DNA of 64,000 nucleotides from Arenicellales bacterium (GTDB lineage Bacteria > Pseudomonadota > Gammaproteobacteria > Arenicellales > JAJDZL01). This document shows, piece after piece, positions 1 through 9,157 of the stretch. The position numbers were made by a program, and so were the translations under genes. The notes beneath the pieces are model-generated. The model did no database searches and had not been told where the DNA came from. It was given only the letters and a program-made list of their open reading frames with translations. Location: contig OY282380.1 of NCBI GenBank assembly GCA_958295885.1, forward strand, positions 4,325,109-4,389,108. The letters run 5' to 3'. How positions within the stretch are numbered: position 1 is the stretch's first letter; every line of letters starts with the position of its first letter.

Positions 1-684
1 TTTGAGGCATCGTATCTGGCAGCCAATTCGTGGTATGGAACCAAGTGCATCATCAACGCTGCGCTGGAACTGAAGCTGACTGCGGTGCTACGCATGAAAA
101 GAGGGAATCTGAAATATCGCGTGCGCCAGGCAGATGGGAAAGAACTGCTGTTGGACGTCAACGAACTGTATGCCACGGCGATACGCGGCAAATGGCGCAA
201 AGCAGCGGATTTGCCGTGGCGAGCAGTGTCTTTTACGGTACAGCTGAATCTTGAAACCGATGCGCGCAATCCAGAGCGATGGCAGCGGGTGAAACTGCTG
301 TTCGTGCGCGGCTTGGATGCCGTGAAACGAAGCAGCAGCAAGAAGAACTGGGCTCTGTTTCTGACTGCTGATCCTCAATTGAGCGCCGAACAAATGCTGC
401 GGGCATATTCGCTCCGTTGGAGCGTGGAGGTTTATTTCAAGGCGGCAAAGCAACACCTGGGGCTTTTGTCCGAACAGACTCGCAGTTTCGCCCGCCGCCC
501 GTGGAACAATTTCCGTTCCTTGGCGTGCCGTTTCATCCGCGCCGGCAAAACCCTCACCGACCACAGTCTTGACTTGGTGATGCAAACCATTGACCGCCAA
601 GTCGAACAATTCCTTGAGGCCTCACTTCAATTGGATGTCCTCAGCCTCCAAATTGATGATGATCCAGCGGTTTTATCAGGCTGA
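1..684 (+). pseudogene. IS4-type transposase, C-terminal part, cut by window edge
   Basis: The frame is open from base 1, so the N-terminus lies outside the window. The C-terminal catalytic motif Y-x2-R-x3-E-x6-K is intact (YSLRWSVEVYFKAAK, near 403-447). The second catalytic Asp appears to be lost: the motif reads AANSWYGTK at about 19-45, while the related copy at 52 kb reads ADSWYSS. That D-to-N change would abolish DDE catalysis. Related fragments lie near 18.1 kb, 46.05 kb, 51.3-52.1 kb and 61.6 kb. I read it as a dead IS4-family element. The family call is firm; the exact IS name is unknown. Confidence 0.8.
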
Positions 685-716
685 ATTAGATGATTTTGAA
701 TCCAGAAACTTGAGTT
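683..716 (+). repeat. IS4-type right terminal sequence
   Basis: The 33 bases after the transposase stop recur in inverted orientation at 46054-46086. The last part (CAGAAACTTGAGT) also occurs near 18197-18212 after another transposase C-terminal remnant. Recurrence next to three related gene ends marks this as the element's right terminus. Confidence 0.75.
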
Positions 717-779
717 TTTTATTATTGTCAATTCTTATTCGAATATGGGTTAGTTCTACTACTGAATTAATTTGTTAAG

Positions 780-1277
780 ATGTTGTTAAAGTTTGTTCTT
801 TCGGTGTTTCCAACCATAGTTGGAGGGATTGTTCTCGCTATCATTTTCTTTTTTGCTAGAGAAGTCATCTTCCCGATTCCAGACATTTCAGGGCAATGGC
901 GGCTTACCACGGAGATCAATGAAACAACGTATCGGCCATTCGAAAATATGACACTATCGAATACCGCAATTCTCTCAAGTGAAGGTTCAGAAATAGTAGG
1001 AACATCAGAAAAAACAAATGAGAATTCATTGACTGGGGAAAAAGAATATATCGGTGCAGATCGAACCAGAGGAGAAATTGACGGAGTAATTGAAAAACGG
1101 TATTTTTCTAGAGACAAAATTCGGTTACATATTGTGGAACACGGTGAATTGCGTGATTCGACTACCTATCATGACCTTATACTCGATAAGAAAAACCGTA
1201 TGATTGGCAAATTTTTCTCGACAGCCGCAGATTCAAGAGGCGATGTCAGATGGGAGCGAGTGGGTTCTTACAAATAG
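780..1277 (+). CDS. Membrane-anchored beta-rich protein, possibly Cap15/S-2TM-beta-like
   Basis: A 165-residue protein with one strong N-terminal membrane helix (residues about 4-27) followed by a basic-acidic linker. The rest (about 33-165) is rich in alternating beta-type segments around a G-Q-W core (ISGQWRL), Y-x-P-F and F-x-R-x-K patterns. This layout resembles effectors with short membrane anchors and a small beta-barrel, such as the CBASS effector Cap15, which has two helices. Here only one helix is present and the preceding IS4 end lies 60 bases upstream, so a first helix may have been lost. No Shine-Dalgarno site is obvious. The effector idea is an inference; a lipocalin-like domain of unknown role is equally possible. 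Confidence 0.5.
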   Translation: MLLKFVLSVFPTIVGGIVLAIIFFFAREVIFPIPDISGQWRLTTEINETTYRPFENMTLSNTAILSSEGSEIVGTSEKTNENSLTGEKEYIGADRTRGEIDGVIEKRYFSRDKIRLHIVEHGELRDSTTYHDLILDKKNRMIGKFFSTAADSRGDVRWERVGSYK

Positions 1278-1707
1278 ATTCTTCACCTTCCCCGTTGTGT
1301 GCTTACATGATGACTGAAAGAGTGAATCTCTGGGGATTTGTCGGTCTAGTCGAATTTGAACACGGATATGTCGCATGCAAATAGTCCCTGCATACACACT
1401 GTGCAATTAGAATCACTGGTGTCCCGTTGTTGAGATGAAATAATCTTTTATTCGATTGATAACATTAATATTAAGTCTTGTTTGAGGGTGTCCGAGACTT
1501 CAGCGAGATCTGTCGCATTCGACATTCCTCAAAAAGCAGTTATCAATCTCGGAGGTACTGTTCATGTACGAAGGACAATGCGTTTTCTCTCAGATTATGG
1601 CTCAGCTGCCTGCGAGCGCATCGAGCGAAATTGTACCACCTCGGTCTTGCCGGAGGCATTTTCCGAAGCGCGCTTGCGAAAGCCAACGAGAAGCGCGACT
1701 GGCGCAT
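1278..1707 (+). other. Decayed stretch with transposase N-terminal remnant
   Basis: No intact gene. Near 1564 an ATG after CTCGGAGG begins MYEGQCVFSQIMAQLP, which looks like the N-terminus of an IS4-type transposase, then the frame shifts and fades by about 1706. Confidence 0.35.
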
Positions 1708-2006
1708 CCTACCTATACAGTACAAATTGGGGCTTAACTTTTAAAATTCGAGCTGGTACATTTGAATGTCATGTATCAGCAGAATCAAATTCCGCGCCAG
1801 CTGAGGTCAGCATCTGGGCTTGAGCAGTTGCAGTCGATCATGGCAACGCGCAGTTTTGCGAATCGTACGGAATTGACGCATGCGGTGTGTGAGGAGTTTG
1901 GAGTTTACGATGCGCGGGGCAAAGCGCAGGTGACGAGCAGTCTTCGGGTGCTGCGGGATCTGGAGCAGACGGGTCGGATCGAGCTGCCGGCTTCGAGTCG
2001 TTCGGT
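1708..2006 (+). mobile_element. Truncated left end of the DruA-IS50-like IS
   Basis: This segment is nearly identical to 5855-6154, starting with the same terminal sequence CCTACCTATACAGTAC and containing the first ~80 codons of the transposase. Homology stops abruptly at about 2007, where an unrelated membrane-protein gene begins on the other strand. It is a one-ended relic of the element that is complete at 5855-8352. Confidence 0.85.
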
Positions 2007-2208
2007 CCACAATGCTCATAATAGGGTTCTTCCCAATGTGCATGACAATATGTGATGCGACAAACAATATGCTCCCCGCGATTGCAGAACGAAAAAGGAG
2101 GTGATAGCCCGAGTCTCGGAGAATCCGATATTTTGTGACATTGAGATGAGTCAGAAACCAGTATCCGGACAACATGGGAAAAATTAATATTCCCAAGCCT
2201 TGGATCAT
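2007..2208 (-). pseudogene. Truncated membrane protein, N-terminal fragment
   Basis: On the minus strand an ATG at 2208 opens about 67 residues with two hydrophobic segments (near residues 3-20 and 43-58). Between them is a basic stretch containing THLNVTKYRILRDSGYH. The frame then runs into the IS relic at 2006, so the C-terminal part is missing. I do not recognise the family with certainty. Insertion of the IS and loss of the distal part is the simplest explanation. Confidence 0.5.
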
Positions 2209-2245
2209 TGGGCGTTAGTCTATTGCTGTTACTTATTGGGGCTTT

Positions 2246-2428
2246 TTACTTGGAAGTTCCAACAGACTCTGAAGATTTTGGAGTTTTTTTCGATTCCTTT
2301 TCAATTTCGACCATCTTCTCTAAAAATCTACGTACTCGTGGTCTTTTGAACAGGTCATTCGCATTGACGGACTGAGCACCTTTTGACGTGATGTAAATTT
2401 TAGGTCCATCGTTCGATTTTGCTTTCAT
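2246..2428 (-). CDS. Small basic hypothetical protein
   Basis: A 60-residue protein starting MKAKSNDGPKIYITSKG. The start is well supported: AAGGAG sits six bases before the ATG on the minus strand. It has a predicted helix around FKRPRVRRFLEKMVEIEKE and a Ser/Lys-rich tail. No known domain is recognisable. It stands alone between transposon debris and a decayed region. Confidence 0.5.
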   Translation of the reverse strand: MKAKSNDGPKIYITSKGAQSVNANDLFKRPRVRRFLEKMVEIEKESKKTPKSSESVGTSK

Positions 2429-3299
2429 TGATCACTCCTTTTTCACCAAGTTTATATACTCTTCATTTAAATTTGTATGAACATTTGACAAAATGTTTCA
2501 TTCGTACTGACTTAAGCCGGTACCAAGCATCAATACCACCGCCGAACGCATTTTTGAGACAAATAACCATCTCCAGTTAAATATTTTCAAATCAACATAT
2601 TATGATGCTAGAAAGCGGCTTGTTTTTGATGCTCACCATGTATGCGATTGGTGCCGAGTTCAAATCAGAAGCTCCAGAACAAACATAGTTTCCGGTTTGC
2701 CCGGATGGGACGTATGCATCATCGGAACATCCCTGCTTTCCGAAAGCAGTTACAGTAAATCGAGTCCATTCTCCAAAGCGTTCCATTCTTTGTAGCGGAA
2801 GATAAGAATGTGAAAAACCAGTTGCCAGACATGTTAACGGTTCGTCAATCAATCAAATTGGTTTTCAATGAGTGCAGTCCAAATTCAGCAAGACTGTTTT
2901 TTTGAATTTGGATGCTTCGTCAAGATAAGCAGGAACACGTCTAACTTTTGCGATCCGTTTGGGATATATCTGCTACGGTCGTCTTTATCAAACAAGTGCT
3001 TCAAGCCCCTTTGCAGCTTAAATCGAGCATCATACTTGAAATTGTAGCGTACTGCAATAAGTAGATGATTGGAAATTTAGTGCGAATGGATTTCGAGTGC
3101 ATGACGACATGTAAATCATTGATCAATAATCGAAACTCCGAATTCTAAATGTTGATCTACTGAGTAGACTTTGATCAATCCTAAAGCACGCTTATGGATC
3201 GGTGAAGGTTTGGCGATGAGAGTGACTGGAGGTGCCTCCGGCTCCATTCTGAAACAACATTGACTGCGACGACAGCGCGTACCAAGTTCACTGATCAGG
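2429..3299. other. Largely decayed; possible gene fragment 2592-2915 (-)
   Basis: On the minus strand from about 2915 to 2592 there is an open frame of about 108 codons without a good start. It contains a short Cys-containing region (GKQGCSDDAYVPSGQTGNYVCSG). It may be the 3' end of a secreted or repeat protein. Nothing else in this stretch is convincing. Confidence 0.25.
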
Positions 3300-3680
3300 C
3301 CTTAGAAGCTGTTTAAGGACAGTCCATCGGTATTTATGTGCGCGATTTTTCCGTCTCAGCACCTTGGAGGCTGTGAAAGTGTTACGAATCGGCAAATGTA
3401 GAAGTTCAGGGAAACGAACAGGATTTTGAGTGAATCATGTGGCATTATTGAAATGGGCGGTAACGAGCTGAAAGCTGGAGTTGCAATTGAAGGTTGTTGT
3501 CAGCGCACTAGAGGAAAAGAGTTCGGAGACGGCAAATCTGCCGCGCGCTGAATGATGCCAAGAATTCCTATTAGCGGTAAACGGACTGGCTGCAACGGCT
3601 GCCGCGCAGCGCAAGAGACTGCGAAAGGACAAGTCCATGCAGTGCCAATTCGCTGGGACTGCAATGATCGGCTTTGGAGA
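3300..3680 (+). repeat. Degenerate repeat E2, copy 1
   Basis: This stretch aligns with 38140-38450 over several short blocks (GAGGCTGTGAAA, TTGAAATGGGC, GAATTCC and spacing between them). In the second copy the matching region has a short open frame; here it is broken. Both look like remains of one mobile-element gene that I cannot name. Confidence 0.45.
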
Positions 3681-3982
3681 TCATCTGTAGAACTCACAGA
3701 ACGGTTCGTTCTGAAGCTAGGCTTGAGTTATCGCATAGTTAACTCTATTAGGTCAATCATATAAAGGTTCTTAAGGATGACTGAGAAACGTTATCAGCAA
3801 GTGCTTGACCGCGACCAGTTCAGCTGCTTTCCGAAATGCTTGGACGAGACGTTTTTTGGAACACAATGGGGTGCATGCCATCGACGCTTGAGTGAGCTCG
3901 TTGGAGCTAGGAACTGGGCTTCAGTCACACCTAACGACGCCGCGCGGAGTCGGCCATCCAGCGTATTATCCGGCGATGCGAC

Positions 3983-4264
3983 TCAAGCTGTACTCTGTAT
4001 GGGCATCAGCGCGGGATTCGAAGCTCGCGTCGGTTCGAACATGCAACGCTCAACTCTATGGAAGTGAGTAGCTGTGTTAAAACGCCGCTCCCAGTTACGA
4101 AACCATTTTTCGGTGTGATCACCGTCGTAGTTTACCAACACTCGTTGACTTCCGCATCCATCGCACAGGCAACCAGTTTGCGAGCACCGTCTCGAATCAA
4201 ATTCAGTCAGCGGTCCCTTTCCAAAAGTTCGCTTTTCAAATGAAATTACGTTATTCTTATCCAT
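3983..4264 (-). CDS. Hypothetical protein with Cys-rich motif
   Basis: Minus-strand frame of 93 residues, beginning MDKNNVISFEKRTFG at 4264 and divergent from the TIR gene at 4396. It has a CSQTGCLCDGCGS cluster that could bind a metal. An upstream in-frame start at 4348 would add 28 residues, but these look non-coding because they overlap the promoter region of the TIR gene. The C-terminal third is compositionally odd and may be read-through into decayed DNA. Function unknown. Confidence 0.35.
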   Translation of the reverse strand: MDKNNVISFEKRTFGKGPLTEFDSRRCSQTGCLCDGCGSQRVLVNYDGDHTEKWFRNWERRFNTATHFHRVERCMFEPTRASNPALMPIQSTA

Positions 4265-4395
4265 AGTGGCGTACCTATCTGGTTGTTTTGTAAAATATTG
4301 TGAATCTACAGATAACCAGATTCGCCGCTTTTTCTCAAGTTCCACCACGCACTACACTTGACTATGACCCATCTCTAAAATATATAGGATTTGAA

Positions 4396-4959
4396 ATGAA
4401 CGCAACTCCACGGCACAAAGTATTCGTCAGCTATCACCATGCTTGCGACCAATATTACAAAGAACTGTTTTGCGAAAATCTCGGAAACGAATTTGTCGAT
4501 AAGTCTGTTGAGGATGGAGATATTGATGTTAACGTTAAGATCGATACCGTTCGCCAAAAAATTCGTGATGAATTTATTGCAGATGCTACTGTAACTGTTG
4601 TTTTGGTAGGTCAATGTACTTGGCAAAGGAAACATGTCGATTGGGAAATCGGTTCCAGCTTGCGACATACAAAAAATAACGCCAGGTGTGGACTGCTGGG
4701 AATTTTATTGCCAAGTCACTACGACTACAAAGGGTACACCCCTAGGTTAAACTTGATTCCACCTAGGTTGGCGGACAATTGCAATCAAGTCAATGCCTAT
4801 GGTGCAATTTATAAATGGCCTGATCCGTGGAGTTCTCGGCAGGTCAGGGAATGGATTCATAGGGCGTTTCAACGAAGGTTTTCGGTTCACCTTGATAATA
4901 CTAGGCCACAATTTGAAAGAAATCGATCAGGCTGGTGTGGTCGTGGCTGGTCCGATTAA
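4396..4959 (+). CDS. ThsB-like TIR (DUF1863) protein
   Basis: A 187-residue protein of the MTH538/DUF1863 branch of TIR-like domains, the branch of Thoeris ThsB. Beta-A reads KVFVSYHHACDQYY, followed by FVDKSVEDGDID. The loop with the conserved Glu reads RKHVDWEIGSS, and the C-terminal signature is DNTRPQFERNRSG. In Thoeris such proteins make an NAD-derived cyclic signal that activates a partner effector. The start at 4396 follows TAGGAT and gives the expected N-terminus; an upstream frame to 4300 would add unrelated residues. No ThsA-type SIR2-SLOG partner lies next to it. It is one of five TIR genes in 9 kb. Confidence 0.85.
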   Translation: MNATPRHKVFVSYHHACDQYYKELFCENLGNEFVDKSVEDGDIDVNVKIDTVRQKIRDEFIADATVTVVLVGQCTWQRKHVDWEIGSSLRHTKNNARCGLLGILLPSHYDYKGYTPRLNLIPPRLADNCNQVNAYGAIYKWPDPWSSRQVREWIHRAFQRRFSVHLDNTRPQFERNRSGWCGRGWSD

Positions 4960-5551
4960 CCATAATTTTTCGTGCACCGTGGAAAGACGCTTCTTTTGCG
5001 TGAATGCGAACCCTGGACTTTCAAAATTGCGTCGAGTGATTTGTGCAAGGGGAATGTCACATGTCTCAACTGCCTCTAGATAAGTCCGGGTAGATGCGAT
5101 TAAGCGCTCTCGATGCAAGGATTATTCTACGGTTTGCTTGCGGAGGGCAGAGGCATGTTGTCCGAGTTCAATTAATACGTCGTCAAAGGCGTCTTGATTA
5201 GTAAACGAGACACCTGCAACTGGTTGGTCTGAGCAAGTACTAACGGCTGAATCGTGTGAAATTTTATCATCTAGAATTTCGTTCACAATTTCTGCCAGCT
5301 TAAAATCGAGTCGACGGCAATCCGAAGTTTGGCAACAGAGAACATCGCTGCGTTCCCCAACGATAGCTTCATCGTAGGCTACGCAAACATTCCCTATGAA
5401 ACTTCTTTGATACCGCCATTAGCTACCCACTTCACTTAAAAGTCCAAGAAGCACTGGGCATCAGCCTGTCAACATTGCAGTTTGTAGGTACGACTAATTC
5501 GAGATTCGTAATCCTCAATTGCAAGTGCAGACTGACTGTCAGATTGATATG
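4960..5551 (-). pseudogene. Mostly non-coding; gene remnant 5122-5392
   Basis: Most of this interval holds no gene. On the minus strand from about 5392 to a stop at 5122 runs an open frame with protein-like composition (ERSDVLCCQTSDCRRLDFKL, then EIVNEILDDK and FDDVLIELGQHASALRKQ). It has no usable start codon and lies just downstream of the Nmad2 gene. It may be a third gene of the TIR-Nmad2 operon that has lost its 5' part. I do not recognise the family. Confidence 0.35.
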
Positions 5552-5908
5552 TCATTTCCGTCTTCGCACCCAGTCCCACGGCTTTCCTTGATAACCGCGT
5601 ACAGCAAGTGACCGTATCCAGTTTTCAAATTCCACGATTGTATCTCTAACTTTCACGCGCTTATAGTTTTGGCCCAAACAAAGCAACTCTGCCTCTCCGT
5701 CCTTAAGAAATTGGGCCGGTAGCCGCGGACCTTCACCTCCAAAATATACGTAGTCGTCACTTATGAGAATCCTTTGCACGCTTGTGTCTCTTCTGACATG
5801 AGCTTTATTCGGAGCACAATTGCTCTGGCTGTGATATGAATTCAGCTGTCGCCACCTACCTATACAGTACAAATTGGGGCTTGACTTTTAAAATTCGAGC
5901 TGGTACAT

Positions 5909-8332
5909 TTGAATATCATGTATCAGCAGAATCAAATTCCACGCAAGCTGAGGTCAGCATCTGGTCTGGAGCAGTTGCAGTCGATCCTGGCAACGCGCAG
6001 TTTTGCGAATCGTACGGAATTGACGCATGCGGTGTGTGAGGAGTTTGGATTTTACGATGCGCGGGGCAAAGCGCAGGTGACGAGCAGTCTTCGGGTGCTG
6101 CGGGATCTGGAGCAGACGGGTCGGATCGAGCTGCCGGCTTCGAGTCGTACGGTGCGCCAGGTAAAGGCGCGTGGATTGGGACAGGCGGTGGCCTTGGCGC
6201 AGGGTGTGCCGGCGCGGGTGGATCAGGTCAGCGGTTTGCAGCTGGTGGTGGTTGAAGAGGAATCGCAGTTGCGTCTGTGGAACGAGCTGATGATTCGCGA
6301 GCATCCGCGAGGAGCGGTCGTTCATGTAGGCTGTCAGCTGCGATATCTGGCAGTGTCTGAGCATGGTTATTTGGGTGCGCTGGGATTTGCGTCTTCGGCG
6401 CTGGCGCTGCGCAGTCGAGATCAGTGGATGGGCTGGGATGCAGAGCTGAAGTCTCGATATTTAAATCGAGTGATCGGCATGAGTCGGTTCCTGATCCGGC
6501 CTTCGGTGCGCTGTCAGAATCTGGCGTCGAAGGTGTTGGGTCTGTGTCTGCGTCGAGTCGGCAGGGATTTCAAGAGTCGCTATGGATTTGATCCGTATTT
6601 GGTGGAGACGTTTGTGGATGCGTCTCACAGCGGGGTATCGCTGCGAGCATCGAACTGGCGCCATGTGGGCTGGACGACGGGTCGCGGTCGATTTGGGGGC
6701 AAGTCTGAACCGGCGGCTGTGAAGTCGGTGTATATCTATGAATTAGAACGGAAATGGCGAACGTATCTGGGGTTGGACAAGGTTTGCGTCCCGGTGCGTG
6801 ACAGAGGTCGGGGACTAGCGATTGATGAATGGTCGGAGCAGGAATTTGGAGGTGCGCCGTTGGGTGACGAGCGTCGCAGCACAAGACTGGTGAAAAGTGC
6901 GGACATCCAGGCTCGGCAGCCGATGGAGCCGTTCACGGCTGCGTCCAGGTCGGATCAAGCGGCGGTGCATGCGCATTATCGTCTGCTGGATCAGCCGGCG
7001 GAATCGGCGGTGACGCCAAAGAACATCTTGGCGCCGCATCGACAGCGAACGCAGGAGCGAATGCAGGCACAGTCGGAAGTATTGTGCGTGCAGGATGGCA
7101 CCGATTTGAATTTCGCCAATCACGGTGGCTGTCAGGGCATGGGCTTGATCAGTCGCAACCGCAAGTCGGCTGGCACCATGGGGATTCACATGCATTCGCT
7201 GCTGGCGCTCGATGCGCAGGGAGTGCCGTTGGGGGTGCCGCACATTGAATATGGCCATCTGGATGACGAGGGCACCAAGACGCAGCGATGGCTGCGCGGG
7301 CTGCGTGCGAGCGCAGAGTTGGCGACGCCGCTTGAAAAGGTGCGGATGGTGGCGGTGATGGATCGCGAGGCGGATTGTTTTGAGGTGATGGCCGAGTGTC
7401 GAAGGCTGTCAGATGTGGAGTTGCTGGTGCGCGCCCAGCATAATCGAAGTCAAGGCAAAGGCCAGCCGAAGATGTTCGATGCGATCCGCGGGCAACGTGC
7501 GCAGGCGAGTCTGGAAGTGCCGGTGTTGGCGCGTTCGGCGCGGCGCAGCAGCCGCAGTCAGAAGGCGATGTCGAAGCAGCCGGCGCGGATGGCAAAGGTC
7601 GAGTTGCGCTGGCGTCAGGTGCAGATTCAGCCGACGAGCGGTTTTTCGGGTGAGAAACCGCTGAAGTTGAATCTGGTTCATGTGTATGAAGCAAAAGCCG
7701 GCGACGCGGTCAAGCCGCTGGAGTGGTTTCTGCTGACCAGTCTGTCGGTCAACAGCGCGCACGATGCGACGCAAGTAGTACAGCGTTATCGGCTGCGTTG
7801 GCGAATTGAGGATTGGCACAAGATTTTGAAATCCGGCTGCAAGGTGGAGTTTCTCAAGCATCGAAAATGCGAGCGCATCGAACGTGCGGTCACCATCAAC
7901 GCGGTGATTGCCTGGCGGCTTGCGGCGATGACGCTGCTGGGTCGAGAAACCCCGGAATTGCCGATGGAAGTGCTGTTTAGCGAGACCGAAATCGGTGTAT
8001 TGAAGGACTTCGCACGCCAAAATCGCAAAAAAGTGCCACAAAATCTCGGCGCCGGCGTAGTGACGATGGCCATGCTCGCCGGCTATTTGAATCGTAAAAA
8101 TGATCCGCCACCGGGTTACAAGAAGATCTGGGAAGGCTATAGCATGCTGACAACAATGGCGCGGACTTATGATTTACATATCCTGCTGACGAGTTGCCAT
8201 CTCATAGCGAATAGCATGCTGACAACAATGGCGCGGACTTATGATTTGGCTCTGCACATGGCAGCCCAAAAAGAAAGCTGGTTTCACCATAACTTAAAAG
8301 GTCGGATTCAACATAAGTTAAGTCCAGACTGA
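5909..8332 (+). CDS. Transposase with N-terminal DruA-like (DUF4338) domain and IS50-type core
   Basis: An 807-residue fusion. Residues about 10-80 form a helical N-terminal region (SFANRTELTHAVCEEF). Residues about 100-290 match DUF4338, the domain of Druantia DruA (RYLAVSEHGYLGALGFASSA, SRFLIRP, NLASKVLGLCLRRV, LVETFVD, ASNWRHVGWTTGRGR). From about 300 it follows Tn5/IS50 transposase: DNA-binding EFGGAPLGDERRSTRL, first Asp in VQDGTDLNF, second in MDREADCFE, and YRLRWRIEDWHKILK for the Y-R-E-K box. All catalytic residues are present, so it may be active. A 72-bp in-frame duplication adds 24 codons near the C-terminus. Confidence 0.9.
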   Translation: MNIMYQQNQIPRKLRSASGLEQLQSILATRSFANRTELTHAVCEEFGFYDARGKAQVTSSLRVLRDLEQTGRIELPASSRTVRQVKARGLGQAVALAQGVPARVDQVSGLQLVVVEEESQLRLWNELMIREHPRGAVVHVGCQLRYLAVSEHGYLGALGFASSALALRSRDQWMGWDAELKSRYLNRVIGMSRFLIRPSVRCQNLASKVLGLCLRRVGRDFKSRYGFDPYLVETFVDASHSGVSLRASNWRHVGWTTGRGRFGGKSEPAAVKSVYIYELERKWRTYLGLDKVCVPVRDRGRGLAIDEWSEQEFGGAPLGDERRSTRLVKSADIQARQPMEPFTAASRSDQAAVHAHYRLLDQPAESAVTPKNILAPHRQRTQERMQAQSEVLCVQDGTDLNFANHGGCQGMGLISRNRKSAGTMGIHMHSLLALDAQGVPLGVPHIEYGHLDDEGTKTQRWLRGLRASAELATPLEKVRMVAVMDREADCFEVMAECRRLSDVELLVRAQHNRSQGKGQPKMFDAIRGQRAQASLEVPVLARSARRSSRSQKAMSKQPARMAKVELRWRQVQIQPTSGFSGEKPLKLNLVHVYEAKAGDAVKPLEWFLLTSLSVNSAHDATQVVQRYRLRWRIEDWHKILKSGCKVEFLKHRKCERIERAVTINAVIAWRLAAMTLLGRETPELPMEVLFSETEIGVLKDFARQNRKKVPQNLGAGVVTMAMLAGYLNRKNDPPPGYKKIWEGYSMLTTMARTYDLHILLTSCHLIANSMLTTMARTYDLALHMAAQKESWFHHNLKGRIQHKLSPD
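8141..8247 (+). repeat. In-frame 72-bp duplication in transposase tail
   Basis: A 35-base block starting AGCATGCTGACAAC at 8141 recurs at 8213, so SMLTTMARTYDL appears twice, 24 codons apart. It lies after the catalytic core and keeps the reading frame. Confidence 0.85.
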
Positions 8333-8686
8333 ATTTGTACGGAATAGGCAGGTCGCCACTTGCCGTCAGCGAGCGGTTCGTAAATGTTGTCTCCCGATGC
8401 ATTGACCCAGTTGTGGAACAAGTTTGGCTTCTTATTTTCGAATCGTGGGTCAGCCCAGTATTTCTTTGTAGAAAGAATTTCTGTCACTCTCATCGCATAG
8501 ACAAGATGTCCACCGCGCCTAATTTTCCTTGCGTTGCTCGCGGTCCCTACGAGCCAGTCGTTAAGCTCAGCATGCCTTCGAATTCCAGGTTTGCATGTTG
8601 CCAGCGTACAACAATTATGAAAGGGATTTGGTGCAAAGCCACTATCGTAGCGTACAACATAAGAAAATAAACTTCCCGACATTAGC

Positions 8687-9157
8687 TCAACTGCAAGGAT
8701 GTCTTGTGATCGGTGTCGGAATGTTCATACATGTACCCTCTGGACTCTCTCGCTCTTCGTAATCTTCATTAATTGCGTCAATGATTTTCTTACCGTTCCA
8801 GCCAACGATTGCGTTGTAGCATTCCTCTAAAGCTTCTGGAACTTCACAACCCTTGCTCCCCCGTTCCCATACACCCACGATAGTTTTACCTTGTTTGAAG
8901 GCTTTTTCAATTTCCCAATTCACCCACTCGCTAGTTTTTGTATCGGGAGTAATATAAACCACAAGCGTACTGCACACTTTTATTCTAGGCGCTAGTATTT
9001 GATACTTTATGTAATCGTGCGACTGTGCATTATTTTCTTTGTCAGCGGTAATCGAATAGTTGCGTACCTCCATGCCATGCTTCCTCAAGAGGTCGCAAAG
9101 ATCAGAGAGGCCTGCATCGTCTTCATGGATATGACTAATAAATACGTTTTTTAACAT
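8687..9157 (-). CDS. TIR-like domain protein (ThsB/TIR_2 type)
   Basis: A 156-residue single-domain protein. It starts MLKNVFISHIHEDDAGLSDL, with beta-A and the acidic loop of TIR-like domains, continues with GMEVRNYS and CSTLVVYITPDTK, and has the conserved Glu in SEWVNWEIEKAFKQGK. This pattern fits a signal-producing NADase rather than a receptor TIR. Its stop is four bases before the Nmad2 ATG, so the two are co-transcribed. The C-terminal tail (from about 130) is not part of the fold and may be variable. Confidence 0.85.
   Translation of the reverse strand: MLKNVFISHIHEDDAGLSDLCDLLRKHGMEVRNYSITADKENNAQSHDYIKYQILAPRIKVCSTLVVYITPDTKTSEWVNWEIEKAFKQGKTIVGVWERGSKGCEVPEALEECYNAIVGWNGKKIIDAINEDYEERESPEGTCMNIPTPITRHPCS

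Larger units (their letters stand above)
5855..8352 (+). mobile_element. Complete IS50-like IS carrying a DruA-domain transposase
   Basis: A 2498-bp element. Left end CCTACCTATACAGTACAAAT and the reverse complement of the right end, CCTGCCTATTCCGTACAAAT, match at 16 of 20 positions. TCGCCA occurs directly outside both ends (5849-5854 and 8353-8358), a clean target duplication. Removing the IS and one repeat restores the Nmad2 gene exactly. A left-end relic of the same element is at 1708-2006. Confidence 0.92.
5552..8682 (-). pseudogene. Nmad2 protein gene, split by an IS
   Basis: The N-terminal part (8682-8353) and C-terminal part (5848-5552) flank the IS at 5855-8352. Joining them with one copy of the 6-bp duplication TCGCCA gives an uninterrupted 208-codon frame reading DGKWRQLNSYHSQ across the join. 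The reconstructed protein matches nucleotide modification associated domain 2 (Nmad2): YVVRYDSGFAPNPFHNCCTL, TCKPGIRR, LVYAMRVTEIL, YWADPRF, GDNIYE, RILISDDYVYFGGEGP and a C-terminal GYQGKPWDWV. Family members are thought to act on modified nucleotides, but biochemistry is unknown to me. The ATG lies four bases after the TIR stop, so the pair is an operon. Confidence 0.85.

Noticed and set aside
3777..4067. 96-residue plus-strand frame
   Set aside because: No ribosome site, no motif, and it overlaps the better-supported minus-strand frame ending at 3983.
7149..8041. Several long minus-strand frames opposite the 5.9-kb transposase
   Set aside because: They arise from GC-rich codon bias of the transposase and lack motifs or ribosome sites.
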